64,000 nucleotides of DNA, from assembly GCA_039621445.1 (NCBI GenBank), contig CP154954.1, forward strand, positions 39,703,816 through 39,767,815. The letters are read 5' to 3'. A program made the position numbers and the translations under genes. Shown in pieces: positions 42,950 through 55,544 of this stretch. Below the pieces are notes generated by a model that was not told the origin of the DNA, searched no databases, and saw only the letters and a program-made list of their open reading frames with translations. The stretch comes from Euglena gracilis (Eukaryota > Euglenida > Euglenophyceae > Euglenales). The stretch's first letter is position 1. Every line of letters begins with the position of its first letter.

Positions 42950-45163
42950 ACCAGCAGCCATTTGCTTGCCTCGGCCGCACCAGCAGCCATTTGCTTGCTT
43001 CGGCCGCACTAGAAGCCATTTGCTTGCTTTGGCCGCGCCAGCAGCCATTTGCTTGCTTCGGCCGCACTAGCAGCCGTTTGCTTGCTTCGGCCTCACCGGC
43101 CATGTGCTTGCTTCGGCCACACCAGCGGCCATTTGCTTGCTTCAGCCGCCCCAGCAGCCATTTGCCTGCTTCGGACTGGCCACTTTCTTGCTTTGGTGTG
43201 CTTGCAACCATTTGCTTACTTCAGACCGGCCATTTGCATGCTTCGGCCGCGCCAGCAGGCATCTGCTTGCTTCGGCTGCACTAGCAGCCATTGGCTTGCT
43301 TCGGACTGGCCACTTTCTTGCTTTGGTGTGCTTGCAACCATTTGCTTACTTCAGACCGGCCATTTGCTTGCCTCGGCCACACCGGCCATTTGCTTGCTTC
43401 GGCCGCACCAGCAGCCCTTTGCTTGCTTCGGCCACCGGTGAAGCCGTTTGCTTGCTTCGGGCGCACCAGCAGCCATTTGCTTGCTTCGGCCGCACCAGCA
43501 GCCATTTGCTTGCTTCGGCCGCACTAGCAGCCATTTGCTTGCTTCGGCCACACCGGCCATTTGCTTGCTTCGGCCGCGCCAGCAGCCAGTTGCTTGCTTC
43601 GGCCGCACCAGCAGCCATTTGGTTGCTTCGGCCACACCAGCCATTTGCTTGCTTCGGCCGCACCAGCAGTCAGGTGCCTGCTTCGGCCGCACTAGCAGCC
43701 ATTTGCTTGCTTCGGCCACACCGGCCATTTGCTTGCTTCGGCCGCACCAGCAGCCATTAGCTTGCTTCGGCCGCGCCAGCAGCCATTTGCCTGCTTCGGA
43801 CTGGCCACTTTCTTGCTTTGGTGTGCTTGCAACCATTTGCTTACTTCAGACCGGCCATTTGCTTGCTTCGGCCACCTGGCCATTTGCTTGCTTCGGCCGC
43901 ACCAGCAGCCCTTTGCTTGCTTAGGCCGCGCCAGCAGCCATTTGCTTGCTTCGGCCGCGCCAGCGGCCATTTGCTTGCTTCGGCCGCACTAGCAGCCATT
44001 GGCTTGCTTCAGCCGCCCCAGCAGCCGTTTGCATGCTTCGGACTGGCCACTTTCTTGCTTTGGTGTGCTTGCAACCATTTGCTTACTTCAGACCGGCCAT
44101 TTGCTTACTTCGGCCGCGCCAGCAGGCATCTGCTTGCTTCGGCCGCACAAGCAGCCATTGGCTTGCTTCGGCCGCACCAGCAGCCATTTGCTTGCTTCGG
44201 CCACACCAGCAGTCATTTGTTTGCTTCAACCGCACTCGCAGCCAAAGCCATTAGCTCGATTCGGCCGCACCAGCATTTGCTTGCTTTGGCCACACAGGCC
44301 ATTTGCTTGCTTCGGCCGCACTAGCGGCCATTTGTTTGCTTTGGCCTCGCCCGTGGCCATTTGCTTGCTTCGGCTGTGCCAGCAGCCATTTGATTGCTTC
44401 GGCCGCACTATCGGCCATTAGCTTGCTTCGGCCGCACTAGCAGCCATTTGCTTGCTTCGACCACACCGGCCTTTTGCTTGCTCCGGCCGCTCTAGCGGAC
44501 ATATGCGCGCTTCGGCAACGCTATCAGCCATCTGCTTGCTTCGGCCGCGCCAGCAGCCATTTGCTTGCTTTGGTGTGCTTGCGACCATTTACTTGCTTCA
44601 CACAGGCCATTTGCTTGCTTCGGCCGCCGTATCAGCCATTTGCTTGCTTCGACCACACCGGCAATTTGCTTGCTCCGGCCGCACCGGCAGCCATTTGCTT
44701 GCTTCGGCCGCACTATCAGCCATTGGCTTGCTTCGGCCGCAGTAGCAGCCATTTGCTTGCTTCGGCCGCAGTAGCAGCCATTTGCTTGCTTCGGCCACAC
44801 TTACAGCCATTTGCTTGCTTCAGCAACACCAGAAGCTACTAGCTTTCTTCGGCAACACCGGCCATTTGCTAGCTTCGGCCGCCTAGCAGCCATTTCCTTG
44901 CTTCGGCCACACTAGCAGCCATTTGCTTGCTTCGTCCACACCCGTCATTAGCTTGGTTCGGCCGCACCAGCAGCCATTTGCTTGCTTTGGACCGACAATT
45001 TGCTTGCAGCCATTTGCTTGCTTCCATCACACCGGCAACCATTTGCTTGCTCCGGACCGGACATTTGCTTGCTTTGGTGCGCTTGCAGCCATTTGCTTGC
45101 TTCGGCTAAACTAGCAACCATTTGCTTGCTTCGGCCACACGGCCATTTGCTTGCTTCGGTCGT
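42950..45163 (+). repeat. 26/29-bp satellite, right part
   Basis: About 75 units of the same satellite as at 25,611-26,362. It also contains four near-identical copies of a composite block (TCGGACTGGCCACTTTCTTG, GTGTGCTTGCAACCATTTGC and so on) starting at about 43,171, 43,301, 43,796 and 44,038, which indicates amplification of multi-unit segments. Units become more degenerate towards 45,160. Confidence 0.95.
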
Positions 45164-46730
45164 TGCGTCATTGCGGGAAAAAAAAACATCAAGCCGGACT
45201 AAAACTTCGGGAAATGCCAATTGAACGTCAATGACAAACTTTGGGGAAAACAAACAACAAAAAACCAAAAATGTGGCAAAACCACCACCAAAGGGGACGC
45301 CAGGCAGACTGCTGCGGCAACGCTGGCCACCTTCCCCGCTGCCCCACGGCAGAACGGGAAGGTCTGGTGGGCGGGGGTCGCCCCCCCCAACCAATTTTGG
45401 GAAAACGGAAATTTTGGCCGGGGAAAACTGTTGAAATGCATGCTTTTTAGGTGAAGACAACAATTTTTCACAAAAATACTGGAAAAACATGGTTCAGAAA
45501 CTGGTACTTTTTGGAAAGGGGTTGAAAGAAACGAAAGACAAAAAAAAGTGAAGAAAAGCTTGGCACAATCAAATTTCACTGAGATTTATTCTCTTGAAAA
45601 AAATTTGGGATCCAGATATTGGTGCTCCTTGAAGTACAAGAAGGCGGCGGGGGGGGGGAGGAACCATCCACCGACCACCCTGGCTGTTTTGGCCGATTCC
45701 GGTTCTGCCCTACGCCGCCCTGCCGGCCCCCCGCGTCGATGCGGTGGCGGCGGCGGTGGAAGGGGGGGGAGGGTGTGGGCCGCCGGCGACGCGGGGACGT
45801 CCTCGCCCTGCACACCACCAAAGGAGGTGAGTGACGGGGGGCACTGGTTCTCTGGGACGCAATGGCAAAAATGCCCTCCCGCCCGCCTGGTGCGAAACGC
45901 AAAATTACTGAACATATGTTTCTTTTTGCCCCAGAAACAGCGGGCAAATTGTGGGACGGGGATTGCCTCAATGCCAAGAACTTGGGGGGGAGTGCCAAAA
46001 TGTTGGACCAGCTGACCCCCCCAAACCCCATTATCACAGGGTTCAACGGGCCACAATAATGAAATCTTGGTAATTTTTTCTGTGTTAATCAGGGTGGGGG
46101 CGTGATGGTCGTGGCCAGATTGCCCCAATGCCAAGAACTGGGGGGTGCCAAAAAAAAACGCGACCAGCCCCCGGGACCAGGTCGGCTGGGTTCCCCACCA
46201 CCAAAAACGCCATTTTTGCCGGAACCGTTTGAACAAATGCCCCAAAGGCAATTGGGGGGGGGAGGTCAATTGGTGGCAAACAGAAAAATGGCAATCGGTG
46301 AACTGGATGAAATACTGGATCATTTTCAAGTGTGAGATTGAGGCAAATTTTCCAGGAAATGAACAGAAAAGATGTGGGTATTGGAAATTCGATCGAAGGG
46401 TGCAGAGGGGGTTGAGGTGTGCTCTTGCCCAAGGATGAGAGGTTAGCGAACATCCTCCACAGGGTTTTCCTTTTCCAGTTATCCCTCAGGGGGAACGGCA
46501 TCAAAAGCTTCATGACACATTTCACAAGATTTTGGTTCCCGACCAGGCTTTTGCTTAAGGACCCCCCGGGGGGGGTACCGGCTAGCCAATCGGCTAGACA
46601 CTGGAAAAAGTGGACTAGCTAGACCCGCTCCCCCCGAGGGGGGGGGGTCCGGGGGTCCCCCGGACTGGAAAAATGAGGTTTTTAACAGGTTTTTGGCTGA
46701 CTTTGTTCCACAAATTCCCATTCAAAAAAT
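45164..46730. other. No gene recognised
   Basis: Unclassified sequence between the satellite and family A copy 2. It contains long G or A runs and two related phrases near 45,975 and 46,128 (CAATGCCAAGAACT(T)GGGGGG). Opposing short open frames have no domain. A palindromic GC-rich stretch lies near 46,560-46,670, directly before the truncated element begins. Confidence 0.5.
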
Positions 46731-49542
46731 GCCGCAGTTGGAGGAGCGACTTTCCCGTTTGGAGGAGAAAACCTGCTATTATGACGCGAATCAGGTTGGA
46801 TTATCCAATCTGAGCGCGAAAGTCGCAAAAATGGCACAACGGCAGGAATCCCTGCAGTTGCAGTTGCAGTCCGACGTTGGCGGGATTAACTCGGCCATTG
46901 CGGGTTTGCAACAAAGCTATTCCGCAATTTCCCACCGAGTCCCGGACAAAGCGGTATTCAGACTGCTATTGGGGAACTCCAGACCCGGTATGCATCGGTG
47001 TCTACCAAAATTATGGAAATGCAGTCTTTGCCTGCAGGTTCCATTTCACGGATTACCGAGAACCCTGATTTCAAGGCATTTTATGACAAAATGCTCACTG
47101 ACAATCAGGAAACTTTGCAAGATTTCTGCAACAGCCTATTACGGCTTGAGGAATCGGTGAATCGGAATGCCCGATCCACGCAAGGTGAGATTACCAGGTT
47201 GGATGAGCGAATTTACGCGTTTCTGGATAAGCCACAACCCGGAAATTTGCCTGTGGGTAGCACAACCCCGGTATCGGATAACCCTACACCGGTTGCACCC
47301 ACTACCACACCATCCAAGGTAACACCACCTTTGCAGATTCTCTCAACAGCTGTAAAAGCATTAACGGGACAACTCCAACTATTGGATGAGTCTCACGGGA
47401 AACTTGTCCAAGATGTCACCGGAATTTCCGAAAGGATTCTGCACACAGATGATTTTTCCTGTGACCGCAAGCGTATTCGCGCTTTGGAGGATGAGGTTGA
47501 CCGTATTTGCGGCCAACTCCAGCTCGTTGAGCATTTGGAGCAAAGTGTGCATGACTTGTCTGTCGGTTTGGATAATGTGTCCAACCAACAGCGGGTTCCA
47601 CATCGTGATTCGACAGTATGCATTTCCGAAGACGCGCCGAATGTTCCAGAGTCGCGTTTCCACACCCCGACTCCAGGTGCACATGCACCACCACCACCCG
47701 TGTCCCACGTGTCACAATCCGCGATTCCGCGAATTGTGCCACCATTGGCCTTGCCCACAACCCAAACCTAGTTTTCGGATGAACATCCCATTACGGGAAC
47801 CGAATTTTCGGAAAAAACGGCGATTCCGCCAAGTCTCCACCAAGAAATACATCATTCCATGCTTGTGCGTGGGATGAGCCAAACCCGTACACCGGGAGTG
47901 GGTCACATGTTGTATGCGCGACATACCCCCACACCGGAGTGTCCCCCTATTACGGGTTACCAACAGGGTTTGCGACCGGATATCCGGTACCAGGATTCAC
48001 CTTCACCAGAAATTTCGCGATTCCGACAAGAATCCGGACAGGATACGCTTGGTGCTCGAGCGTACCCAGGCCCAAAACCGCGGAATACCACCGAGGGTCG
48101 TTGGGTTTCTCAGAAAGACTTCAAAGGCACCATCGCAATCGCGAACAAGGTGAAACCCCAATGGGATGGTGATCCAACCACATGGAGACAGTTTTTCCGG
48201 GACTGGGTGTACTACTGGGCATTGAAGGGGCCAACCCAGGACCCAAACCCGGAGGTGATCAAGATGGAATTCATCGATTGCCTCCCAAGGGTTGAGAAGG
48301 AGCGCGCGCGACAACTCGTCATTCGCTACCGCGTTTCCTTTGATGACGTTGTAGAGCAATACGCTTCCACCAGCTCAAGTTTGGTCGCTAGGATCACCCT
48401 AGAGACCAAGTGGCGGCAATGCGCCCCACCCGATCGCAAGTGGAAGTCCATTGACCTTTGGTATACCAAATGGTTAGGACTTGCTGCTGAAGTGATGAAC
48501 TCAGTGAAAAGCAAATGCACGAACAGTTTGACGCTGTTCTCATGCATTTCACGCCTAGCCTCCTCAAGGATATCCATATCCTTGAACGCTGGATATCCAT
48601 ATCCACCAACGCTGGAATTACGTTTCCAAGCAGTTGAAGCTAACACAGCTTCTTGGTCACATTCAATCCGCGTATACCGTACACCCAACCGCGGGATTAC
48701 CGGCTGGTTCAGTGAACGCATTGCAAAAATCACCGGTTTCACCCACTTCACCAAACACGGTATCGAAAACGTGATACCCGCGTTCTTCGGACCAAGCCAC
48801 GGATAAAGTGTGCTTTCTGTGCAACAAATCGGGGCATATGTCTCAGGAATGTCCTAACCCTGAAGCACAAAAGCGTGGTCAGAGTCCGCGAGGCTCGACC
48901 TCATCACGGGGTTTGAATTCCTCCGCGTTTTCACGCCAATCGGGCAATTCACGGTCATCGGGTCCCCGTTCCGGTGGTATTAGCCCCCGGATCCCGTTCC
49001 GCGATGAGCGGAAACACGGTACCCCTCGGGGCAGGTCACCCGGTGCCCCTGCCAAGAAGCGTGATTCTTATCGCGAGACATCGCGATCGCGTTCGCGAAG
49101 CGGATCATCCTCTTCGCGATCCTCATTGGGAAAACCCCGATACACCGGTCATGGTCGACGGGATACCCGGTCACCACGACGGTTTGACGGGAAATCGGGA
49201 AACCGATCCCCCCGTTATCCAGATTCGCGACACAAATCTCAGTGTTCGCTTTGTGGATCGAGTGGTCACCACTCATCCAAGTGTCCGCGTTCTCGTTCTC
49301 CCCGCCCTAGCCAACGTCATCGCGGTATGAATCGCGGTGACAAGGGTCATTCCTCCAACCGCCATAAAGTCGGTTTCAAGATATCTTGTTTGGAGGATGA
49401 CACCCCGGCTTCGGGCAGGGAGGGGGATGAGACCACGGATACCGATTTCGACGAGGCCCGCATGGCGGTGCACACGTTGAAATCCGTTTACACCTCTAAA
49501 AGGCCCGTAGCCGGCTATTCGGCCGGTCCGGACCAGGAGTAG
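46731..49542 (+). pseudogene. Gag, family A copy 2, 5'-truncated
   Basis: Coiled-coil part (RQESLQLQLQSDVGG), then after a frame change near 46,950 the frame 46,998-47,771, a TAG at 47,771, and 47,859-48,806 with the capsid-like core (PQWDGDPTTWRQFFRDWVYY). Near 48,500-48,610 a small duplication (TATCCATATCC) scrambles the frame. 48,808-49,542 carries both CCHC knuckles (CFLCNKSGHMSQEC, CSLCGSSGHHSSKC) and the Arg-Ser-rich region between them, and ends at the TAG shared with copy 1. This copy shows the uninterrupted RS region that has a stop in copy 1. Confidence 0.88.
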
Positions 49543-50342
49543 GGGAGTCCGAGGTCCGAGGGCACAAACCTGTGGGCTGATGAACAGATGGAGGTAGGAC
49601 CTGATCAACCCTGCCCCCCCGGGTACCGACCTTACTGGTCGGTACCCGGAAAATTTTCGGGTCCCCCACCCCCCACTCCAACTTTCCGCTCGGAATGTTG
49701 TGCAAAGTCGGAAAGGGTTCACGGGAAAGCTGGCAAGAAAACGTATTTTCGCCAGAACCTTCACTTTGCTTACCCCCCATGGAACTTTTGGCCCAAGCGG
49801 AAATCAGAAGCCAAAATTTTTGTGCAAAAGTCAAAATTCTCATTGACACTGGTTGTCGCATTGCACTACTTTTTCGGTACGGGTTGATACCAACACCCCC
49901 CTTGGTGAAAGCCAAGAAGCGGATCAAAATTACAACGGCTGACAACACCCCCATGTGCGATGGTGACTTGGGATGCATTTTGGACTTAGTCCTACCCCTC
50001 ATCCCCAAGCACCACTCACACCCCCCCAACCACAAAATTTTCCGGATACCTGGGGATAAGAATCCGGAATGCATGGGTCTGACGTAATTCTGGGATGCCC
50101 CTTTTTACGTCAGCACCGGCTGGTAGTGGATTGCCACTCCAACGGTTTCCGCACATCACCATTCTCTTCATTGCCCCCCAAACCCTCATCACCTGTGGCG
50201 TCAACCACGACAGCCACCAATTTTTCCACACCGTTTTCGAAAACTTTTACCCCGTTACCAACCACACCTACCAACGTTTTCCACACCGGGTGTACCGAGA
50301 AAGTTCACCCCCTGCACACTGACACACCAACTTCCGTTCCCC
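49543..50342 (+). pseudogene. Protease region, family A copy 2
   Basis: After the Gag TAG, the frame continues (49,588-49,887) to a one-base loss in an A/T run near 49,815. From there the protease is read in frame 49,695-50,087: VKILIDTGCRIALLF with the active-site DTG. SDVILGCPFLRQHRLVVDC lies in frame 50,069-50,413. Copy 1 has the same domains in the Gag frame, so the shift here is private to copy 2. Confidence 0.8.
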
Positions 50343-51440
50343 ATGAGGCAGGGCAAGCAAGTAGCGGTAGCCCTCGTTCCACTGGGTTACAAGACGAAAT
50401 CCCAAAGGCCTAAAGTGATCACGGTGTCGAGTAGTCGCCCAGGTGCACCAATACCCCGTTTTCTGCCAGATGTATCGCTTTCAGATACACCTGTACGCCC
50501 CCCAGCAGCTACACAAGCGCAACCCAACTTTTACACACAACCCCACCAGACCAACATGCGCGACCAGGACCACTACTCCGACACTTCCTACCAATGTGTG
50601 CACTGTAGGAGAATTTCCGCCCAGCGAGATTTCGATTGTGGATGTTTAGTCCAAACATCAACACTAATCCCGATTTCGCGAACCCATACACTTGGTTGCG
50701 GATCGCAATGCGCGACCGAACATCAAGTGCTGCAACAACGAGGTATTGCCTTGTTGTTTGGGACCGCGAAATCCGTGTCGCACACCTCCCCCACCTCCAT
50801 CTGGCATGTTATGGACTGGGTATGCACCCATCCAACCCATCATTCCTTGGGAATGCCCCTTAGGAGTGTGGATGACACACCCTTGGCCTATGTTTGCGGA
50901 TCCCTGAATTGCATTACCGCTCTTCAACCCGCGAACCAGGTTGACACACACGCGATGCGCGTATGGAACGCATTCAATTTTGGTCAATACCGTATTCTGG
51001 AGGAATGTTTCTCCAAAATCGCGGTTTTGGCCGATTCCTTCGCTTTATTGTTGAAAATTTATGCGTTTTTATCACAAGCGCACGCGCGCTTGTCGCGATA
51101 TTGGTCGCGACACTTCAACGCATTTCTTAAGTTTTGGGATGATACGGTGCTTTGGTTGAACCCTCCCCCTACACTTTTTCCGGATGTGGTGGGAAAATGC
51201 TCCGCGATGAAACGCGAGGAGCTCTCCTCACACCCGCCAATCCGAATGCGCATTGGTTTCACCAATTCTCCTATGTATGTTTTCATTGGTGGGATTTACC
51301 CGCTGATGTACCACTATTCGAGGATTTTTGTGGTATATTATTACCACCTGTTAAAGAAATCATTTTTGGCGTTTGTTTCTTCGACGCATTCGGAATATCC
51401 GATTTGCGTGTGCCAAGATACCTTGGTACCAGTAGGGATG
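50343..51440 (+). pseudogene. Methyltransferase-like domain, family A copy 2
   Basis: The equivalent of 37,457-36,405. It has the same Cys cluster (YQCVHCRR, FDCGCLVQ), the HVMDWVCTHPTHHSLGMPL tract, and the SQAHARLSRYW...NAFLKF...TVLWLNPPPTL segment. A one-base loss near 51,198, just after DVV, moves the rest (RDETRGALLTPANPNAHWFH) into the next frame, which continues into RT. Having both copies lets the undamaged reading be inferred through this segment. The Asp in copy 1's LEIDAFSS is Tyr here (KIYAFLS). Confidence 0.55.
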
Positions 51441-53749
51441 CCACACCCTCAACGCAGATTTCTGCGGTTATTGAGAGTGCGGACCAACACCCCAAGTCTG
51501 CTGACTATTGTTCGCGAATTACTCGCGAATTCCATGGTGTACTGGATAACCCAGTTTACGCCTGCGACATCGACCCCGCGATTCGCGGTCCGTTCGGTGT
51601 TTGCAAAATCGAGCTCAAGGATGGCGCTGAGCCCATGCACCGGAAATTCTTCCGTTGTTCGGTTAAACGCGAACAAGCTCTCAACGAGATGATTGAGAAG
51701 CTCATCCAGCGGAAGTGGATTATCCCTTCCAAGAGCGAATGGACATCACAAGCTTTTGTGGTGCCCAAACCCACTGACCAGTCTGGTCAGAAGAAGTGCA
51801 GGCTGGTGCTGGATTACCGGTACCTGAACTCCCAAACGAAGGATGACCTCTTCCCGTTACTGCTGATCGAGGATTTGATCACCAAACAATCGGATAACCG
51901 GTTGTGGTCAATCTTTGATGTAGAAGACGGTTTTCATCAGATGCACTTGCACCCTTACTCACAACCGTACACGGCATTCGTGACATCCAAGGGTGTGTAC
52001 CAATGGACGGTACTCCCCATGGGTGTTAAGAATGGCCCAGCCATGTTTCGACGCATGATCCAGTGGGTTTTTCGCGAATTACCGTTTGCTCTGGTGTACA
52101 TCGATGATGTACTGGTGGGAACCCCACCGCCATCCGCGAAATCGGGCAAGGATATCCTCGATCCGCATTATCGCGATGTGCGGGCGGTATTATCCGCGTT
52201 CAAAAAGCACGTGCTTTTTGTCAAGGGTTCCAAAATGCACCTGTTTCGCAAAATTATTAAGTTTTGCGGGCATATCCTGAGCAACGGGCAGCGTAAAGCT
52301 GCACCCAGCAAGATGGAGGCCACTAAGAAATGGACTCCTGAGGTCATTCAGACCTTAACGCATTTAAAGGGATTTTTGGGATTAGCCCAATACTACGCGA
52401 TTTACATGACAGATTTCGCGAAAATTGTGGTACCCCTAACCCGACAACTTAACAATCGGACACCCGATAACGCAAAAGTCATTTGGGATGACCAAATGCG
52501 CGAGGCCTTGAATAAAATCAAGGACTTGCTCCTCGAGAACGTGGTTCTCGATATCGCGGATCCATACAAACCGTACGTGCTGGAGGTCGACAGCAGCGAT
52601 TACGCTGTTGGCGGTGTTCTTAGCCAGCATAATGCGGCAAATGAACTCCGACCTGTGGCTCTCTTCAGCAGGAAGCTACAGTGCGACAATGGGAAAGGAC
52701 AGGTTAAATGGAGCATTCGCGAAAAGGAGACATATGCCATTGTGCTAATTCTCCAGAAATTCCGCAGCTGGATAGCCAGCAGCCTGGTCCAGATACTGGT
52801 GTTGACAGATCATGAGAGCCTTCAACACTGGTATACCGAGGACCTGAACAAGGCCATGTCATCAGTGGGCAGAAGATGCCGATGGCATGAGTTCTTGAGC
52901 CAGTTTAACCTGGTGGTAGTATATATCCCAGGTCATACGCAAAAAGTGGCGGATCCTCTCAGCCGAGCCCCCTGGTATTATCCTGGGAACCCGGATGAGG
53001 GTGATGCGACTTTTCATGGCAGCCATGAGGCTGACCAGTTCGCACGTCGATCCGGCGCTGCCGACAACATGCTCGATTCACTACCCGTTTCCCGGGTGTA
53101 TCGAAGCGTCGCCATTTCACCATTGCGTGGAAGGCGCCGGCGTGGACGCACTGCCGGACCCCGTCACATTACGCTTACGGAAACTCCTACCCCCCTATTT
53201 TTCCGCGAATGGGATTATTCGCGCGACCCTGTATATAGTACCATTGTGAATAGACTCCGTAATGGTGAATCCATAGAGAACTACTCTCTATCACCATTGC
53301 GACTTTTTTTCCGGAATGATTCTGGTTATAAATATTGTATACCCCAAGACCTGGTTGATGATGTGATTTTGAGCTATCACAACCATGGTCACCCTGGGGC
53401 CCCCAAACTTCTTTCACTGGTGGGTCGCAGGTATTGCACAACCCTGAGTGAAAAAGATTTATATTCGCGCTGTTTGCGAATTTCGCAGCGGTGCCCAATT
53501 TGTCAGGCTGTGAAATCGCGCAGAGGCACCCCCCCTGGTACGATAGATTTTTTCCCTGTACCACCGGACATTTTTACGTCACTCTGCATGGATTTTCTGG
53601 AACTTGAACCTTGCAAACTATCAGATGACAAAGTTTACGATTACGTTTTCGTTGTTGTCTGTCGGCTGAGTGGGTACATAGTAGCCATTCCATGCCGGAA
53701 AGAAGGGTTGACAGCCCAAATTTTGGCATCCATATTCCTGGAGAAATGA
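51152..53749 (+). pseudogene. RT, RNase H and integrase, family A copy 2
   Basis: An 865-codon frame, the best-preserved pol in the window. It includes the end of the methyltransferase-like domain (to about residue 100), RT (LVLDYRYLNSQTKDD, FDVEDGFHQMHLHP, VLPMGVKNGPAMF, VYIDDVLVG), RNase H (VLEVDSSDYAVGGVLSQHNA, LVLTDHESLQHW), and the integrase zinc-binding region (HNHGHPGAPKLLSLV, CPICQAV) with the first catalytic Asp (CMDFLELEP). It ends at a TGA (53,747-53,749) where copy 1 has a Cys codon. The frame simply resumes afterwards, so a single substitution is the break. Confidence 0.93.
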
Positions 53750-54226
53750 ATCTGCTTAATGGGTTTACCGAAAGAAATAGTGAGTGATCAAGATCACTTG
53801 ATCTCGTCGCGGTTTTTCACAACTTTGTGCGGTTTACTCGGCATTGAGCAGCATTTGTCCATTATATACCGCCCGAAAGGCAACGGTGGAGCTGAGGCAG
53901 CCGTGAAATCCGTTGTCAATATGCTACGCCTTTCACTGGCTGACTCGGGTAAGAATTCGATACCCATTCTTCATTGGTGTTTATTTTACATCAATACCTT
54001 GCCAGGGTTGGTATTACCACACTCACCGTATAAAATTGTTTTCGGACGAGACCCTCCGGCCATAGGAGATATCCCCTCGGAGAGACCCGCCCGAAGTAGT
54101 GTTAGCTGTGAAACGTGGTTTGCAGAAGTGGAATCAACTCCGCTCTGCAGTCCAATCACGTATCACAGAAATTCATTCCAACAAACGGAAATCGTTTTTA
54201 CAAAATTTCAACACACCTGTGTATAG
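53750..54226 (+). pseudogene. Integrase core continuation, family A copy 2
   Basis: Same frame as the upstream pol after the single stop: LPKEIVSDQDHLISS with the second Asp, GGAEAAVKSVVNMLRL with the catalytic Glu, then to WFAEVES. The frame is then lost to the one-base insertion shared with copy 1. Confidence 0.9.
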
Positions 54227-54623
54227 TCCAGGTGACCGCGTGTGGGTACGGAATAACCGCACCCGCATGCAATCTTCCAAGCTACATCCTCTTTGGCTCG
54301 GCCCATGCGAAATTTTGAACAGGTTAGGAAGTAGCGGGCGATGTAACGTTGCCTTGCCCAACGGGATTGAGGACGTCCATATGGACGATTTCAAACCGTA
54401 CCTAAACCCCCTAGACGGAAAAGCTATCCCCTGCTTATATTTCAAGCCCCGTTCCAGATTACCTGAAACGGACGACTTTGTGGTCGATAAGATAATAGAC
54501 CACAAGGTCGACAGGGGTGTGCACTACTGGAAAGTTCGCTGGAAAGGGTATGGGCCAGAGGAGGACACTTGGGAGCCAGCATCCAGTTTTTTTGGATATA
54601 TCCAGCAGGATTGGAAGCTGTGA
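54099..54623 (+). pseudogene. Integrase C-terminus and chromodomain, family A copy 2
   Basis: A 174-codon frame matching 33,780-33,256: [17 protein letters not shown], then a chromodomain with [20 protein letters not shown]. It differs by few residues (for example FFGYI for FVGYI). It ends in WKL and stop, followed by about 95 bp that match the copy 1 sequence after its chromodomain and then by a C-run and the LTR. Confidence 0.9.
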
Positions 54624-54733
54624 AACAAGCGCAATAACATAGACATAAACATTAACACTTTCTGAAACGATTTCGTTTTGGAGAATGTGTGTGTTTTATG
54701 TGAATGTTACGCGTTTATACCCCCCGGGGCAAA

Positions 54734-55519
54734 TGCAGTCGCCGGCAGTTGGTTTTGTAGAGTAAAACTTTCCTGTTGCGTGGTCAGATTTGACTGGCCA
54801 TGCGCCCTGCCCAAATTTGACTGGTCAGCGGCCCCCTCCTTCCAAACCATCCCCATGGGTTTTCCTGGAACGCCCATGGACCCAACCCCAAGTGCCTCTG
54901 GCACACCCAAACTGGGTGGATGGGTTTGCCTGGCAACGAAACCTGCCAGCCCCATTTTCCCCAGTGGGCTATAATATACTATACACCCATAAGCCACCGC
55001 AGAATAGGTGAAACCATTTTGCGCGTTTTGGGCCTTTGGGTCACCCTTCCCCCCCCTTTTGAGTGGACCCCTGTGCGACAGAAAGGGCCCCTGTGGATGC
55101 GATAGGGTGCACCTCCAACAGACCAGGTCCGTTTCCGAAATCCCTGTGGCCAGAATGCCTGGTCCAAAGGGGAATTCGGGCATAGCCCTTGGAGGGAGAT
55201 GTGTACCAGGCGTATGCTTCTGTCCCCTTCCGTTGAGGAAGTTAGGATGGAAGCAGATCCTATTAGGATCTCCTAATGGGTGCCCCTTCTTTCTGTACAG
55301 GTCCCCCTAATGGGTGCCCCTTCTTCTTATACCTTTTCCTTCCTTTTCCTTGGACCGGACTTGGATTTTCAGTCCGTCCTACCCACATTGCTCCGTGCTT
55401 TGCTTCTTGGGAAGTGGGAGAAATGGTTTTCACTGTTACTCTTATTTTCAGTCCCCAAGTAGGTGCGACAAGGCGAAAGCGAAGGATTTTGGGGAAGGGG
55501 AATTGGGAATCAGACGTAC
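54734..55519 (+). repeat. 3' LTR of family A copy 2
   Basis: 786 bp matching the copy 1 3' LTR in inverted orientation. It starts TGCAGTCGCCGGCAG and ends near CAGACGTAC. It contains the palindromic TATA motif (54,970-54,983) and a locally duplicated CCTAATGGGTGCCCCTTCT segment (about 55,272-55,325). The end is followed by CCAGGTTTAACTTG, which resembles the spacer beside the primer sites in copy 1. Confidence 0.85.
54970..54983 (+). promoter_or_regulatory. LTR TATA motif
   Basis: TATAATATACTATA, one base different from the perfect palindrome in the copy 1 LTR. Confidence 0.55.
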
Positions 55520-55544
55520 CCAGGTTTAACTTGCGAGGGGCAAA

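Larger units (their letters stand above)
46731..55519 (+). mobile_element. Ty3/gypsy chromovirus, family A copy 2, 5'-truncated
   Basis: A plus-strand copy closely related to copy 1, starting inside gag (GCCGCAGTTGGAGGAGCGAC at about 46,731, equal to about 41,132 in copy 1). It runs through pol and chromodomain to a complete 3' LTR. The LTR, primer sites and Gag start are missing at the 5' side. The 6-kb accessory region present in copy 1 is absent: GCGTTTATA plus a C-run leads straight to the LTR at 54,715-54,734. The two family A copies are in opposite orientation, forming arms of about 8 kb. Confidence 0.92.

Noticed and set aside
42950-45163. Regular repeats resembling a CRISPR array
   Set aside because: Units are contiguous with no unique spacers and the context is eukaryotic; this is a satellite.
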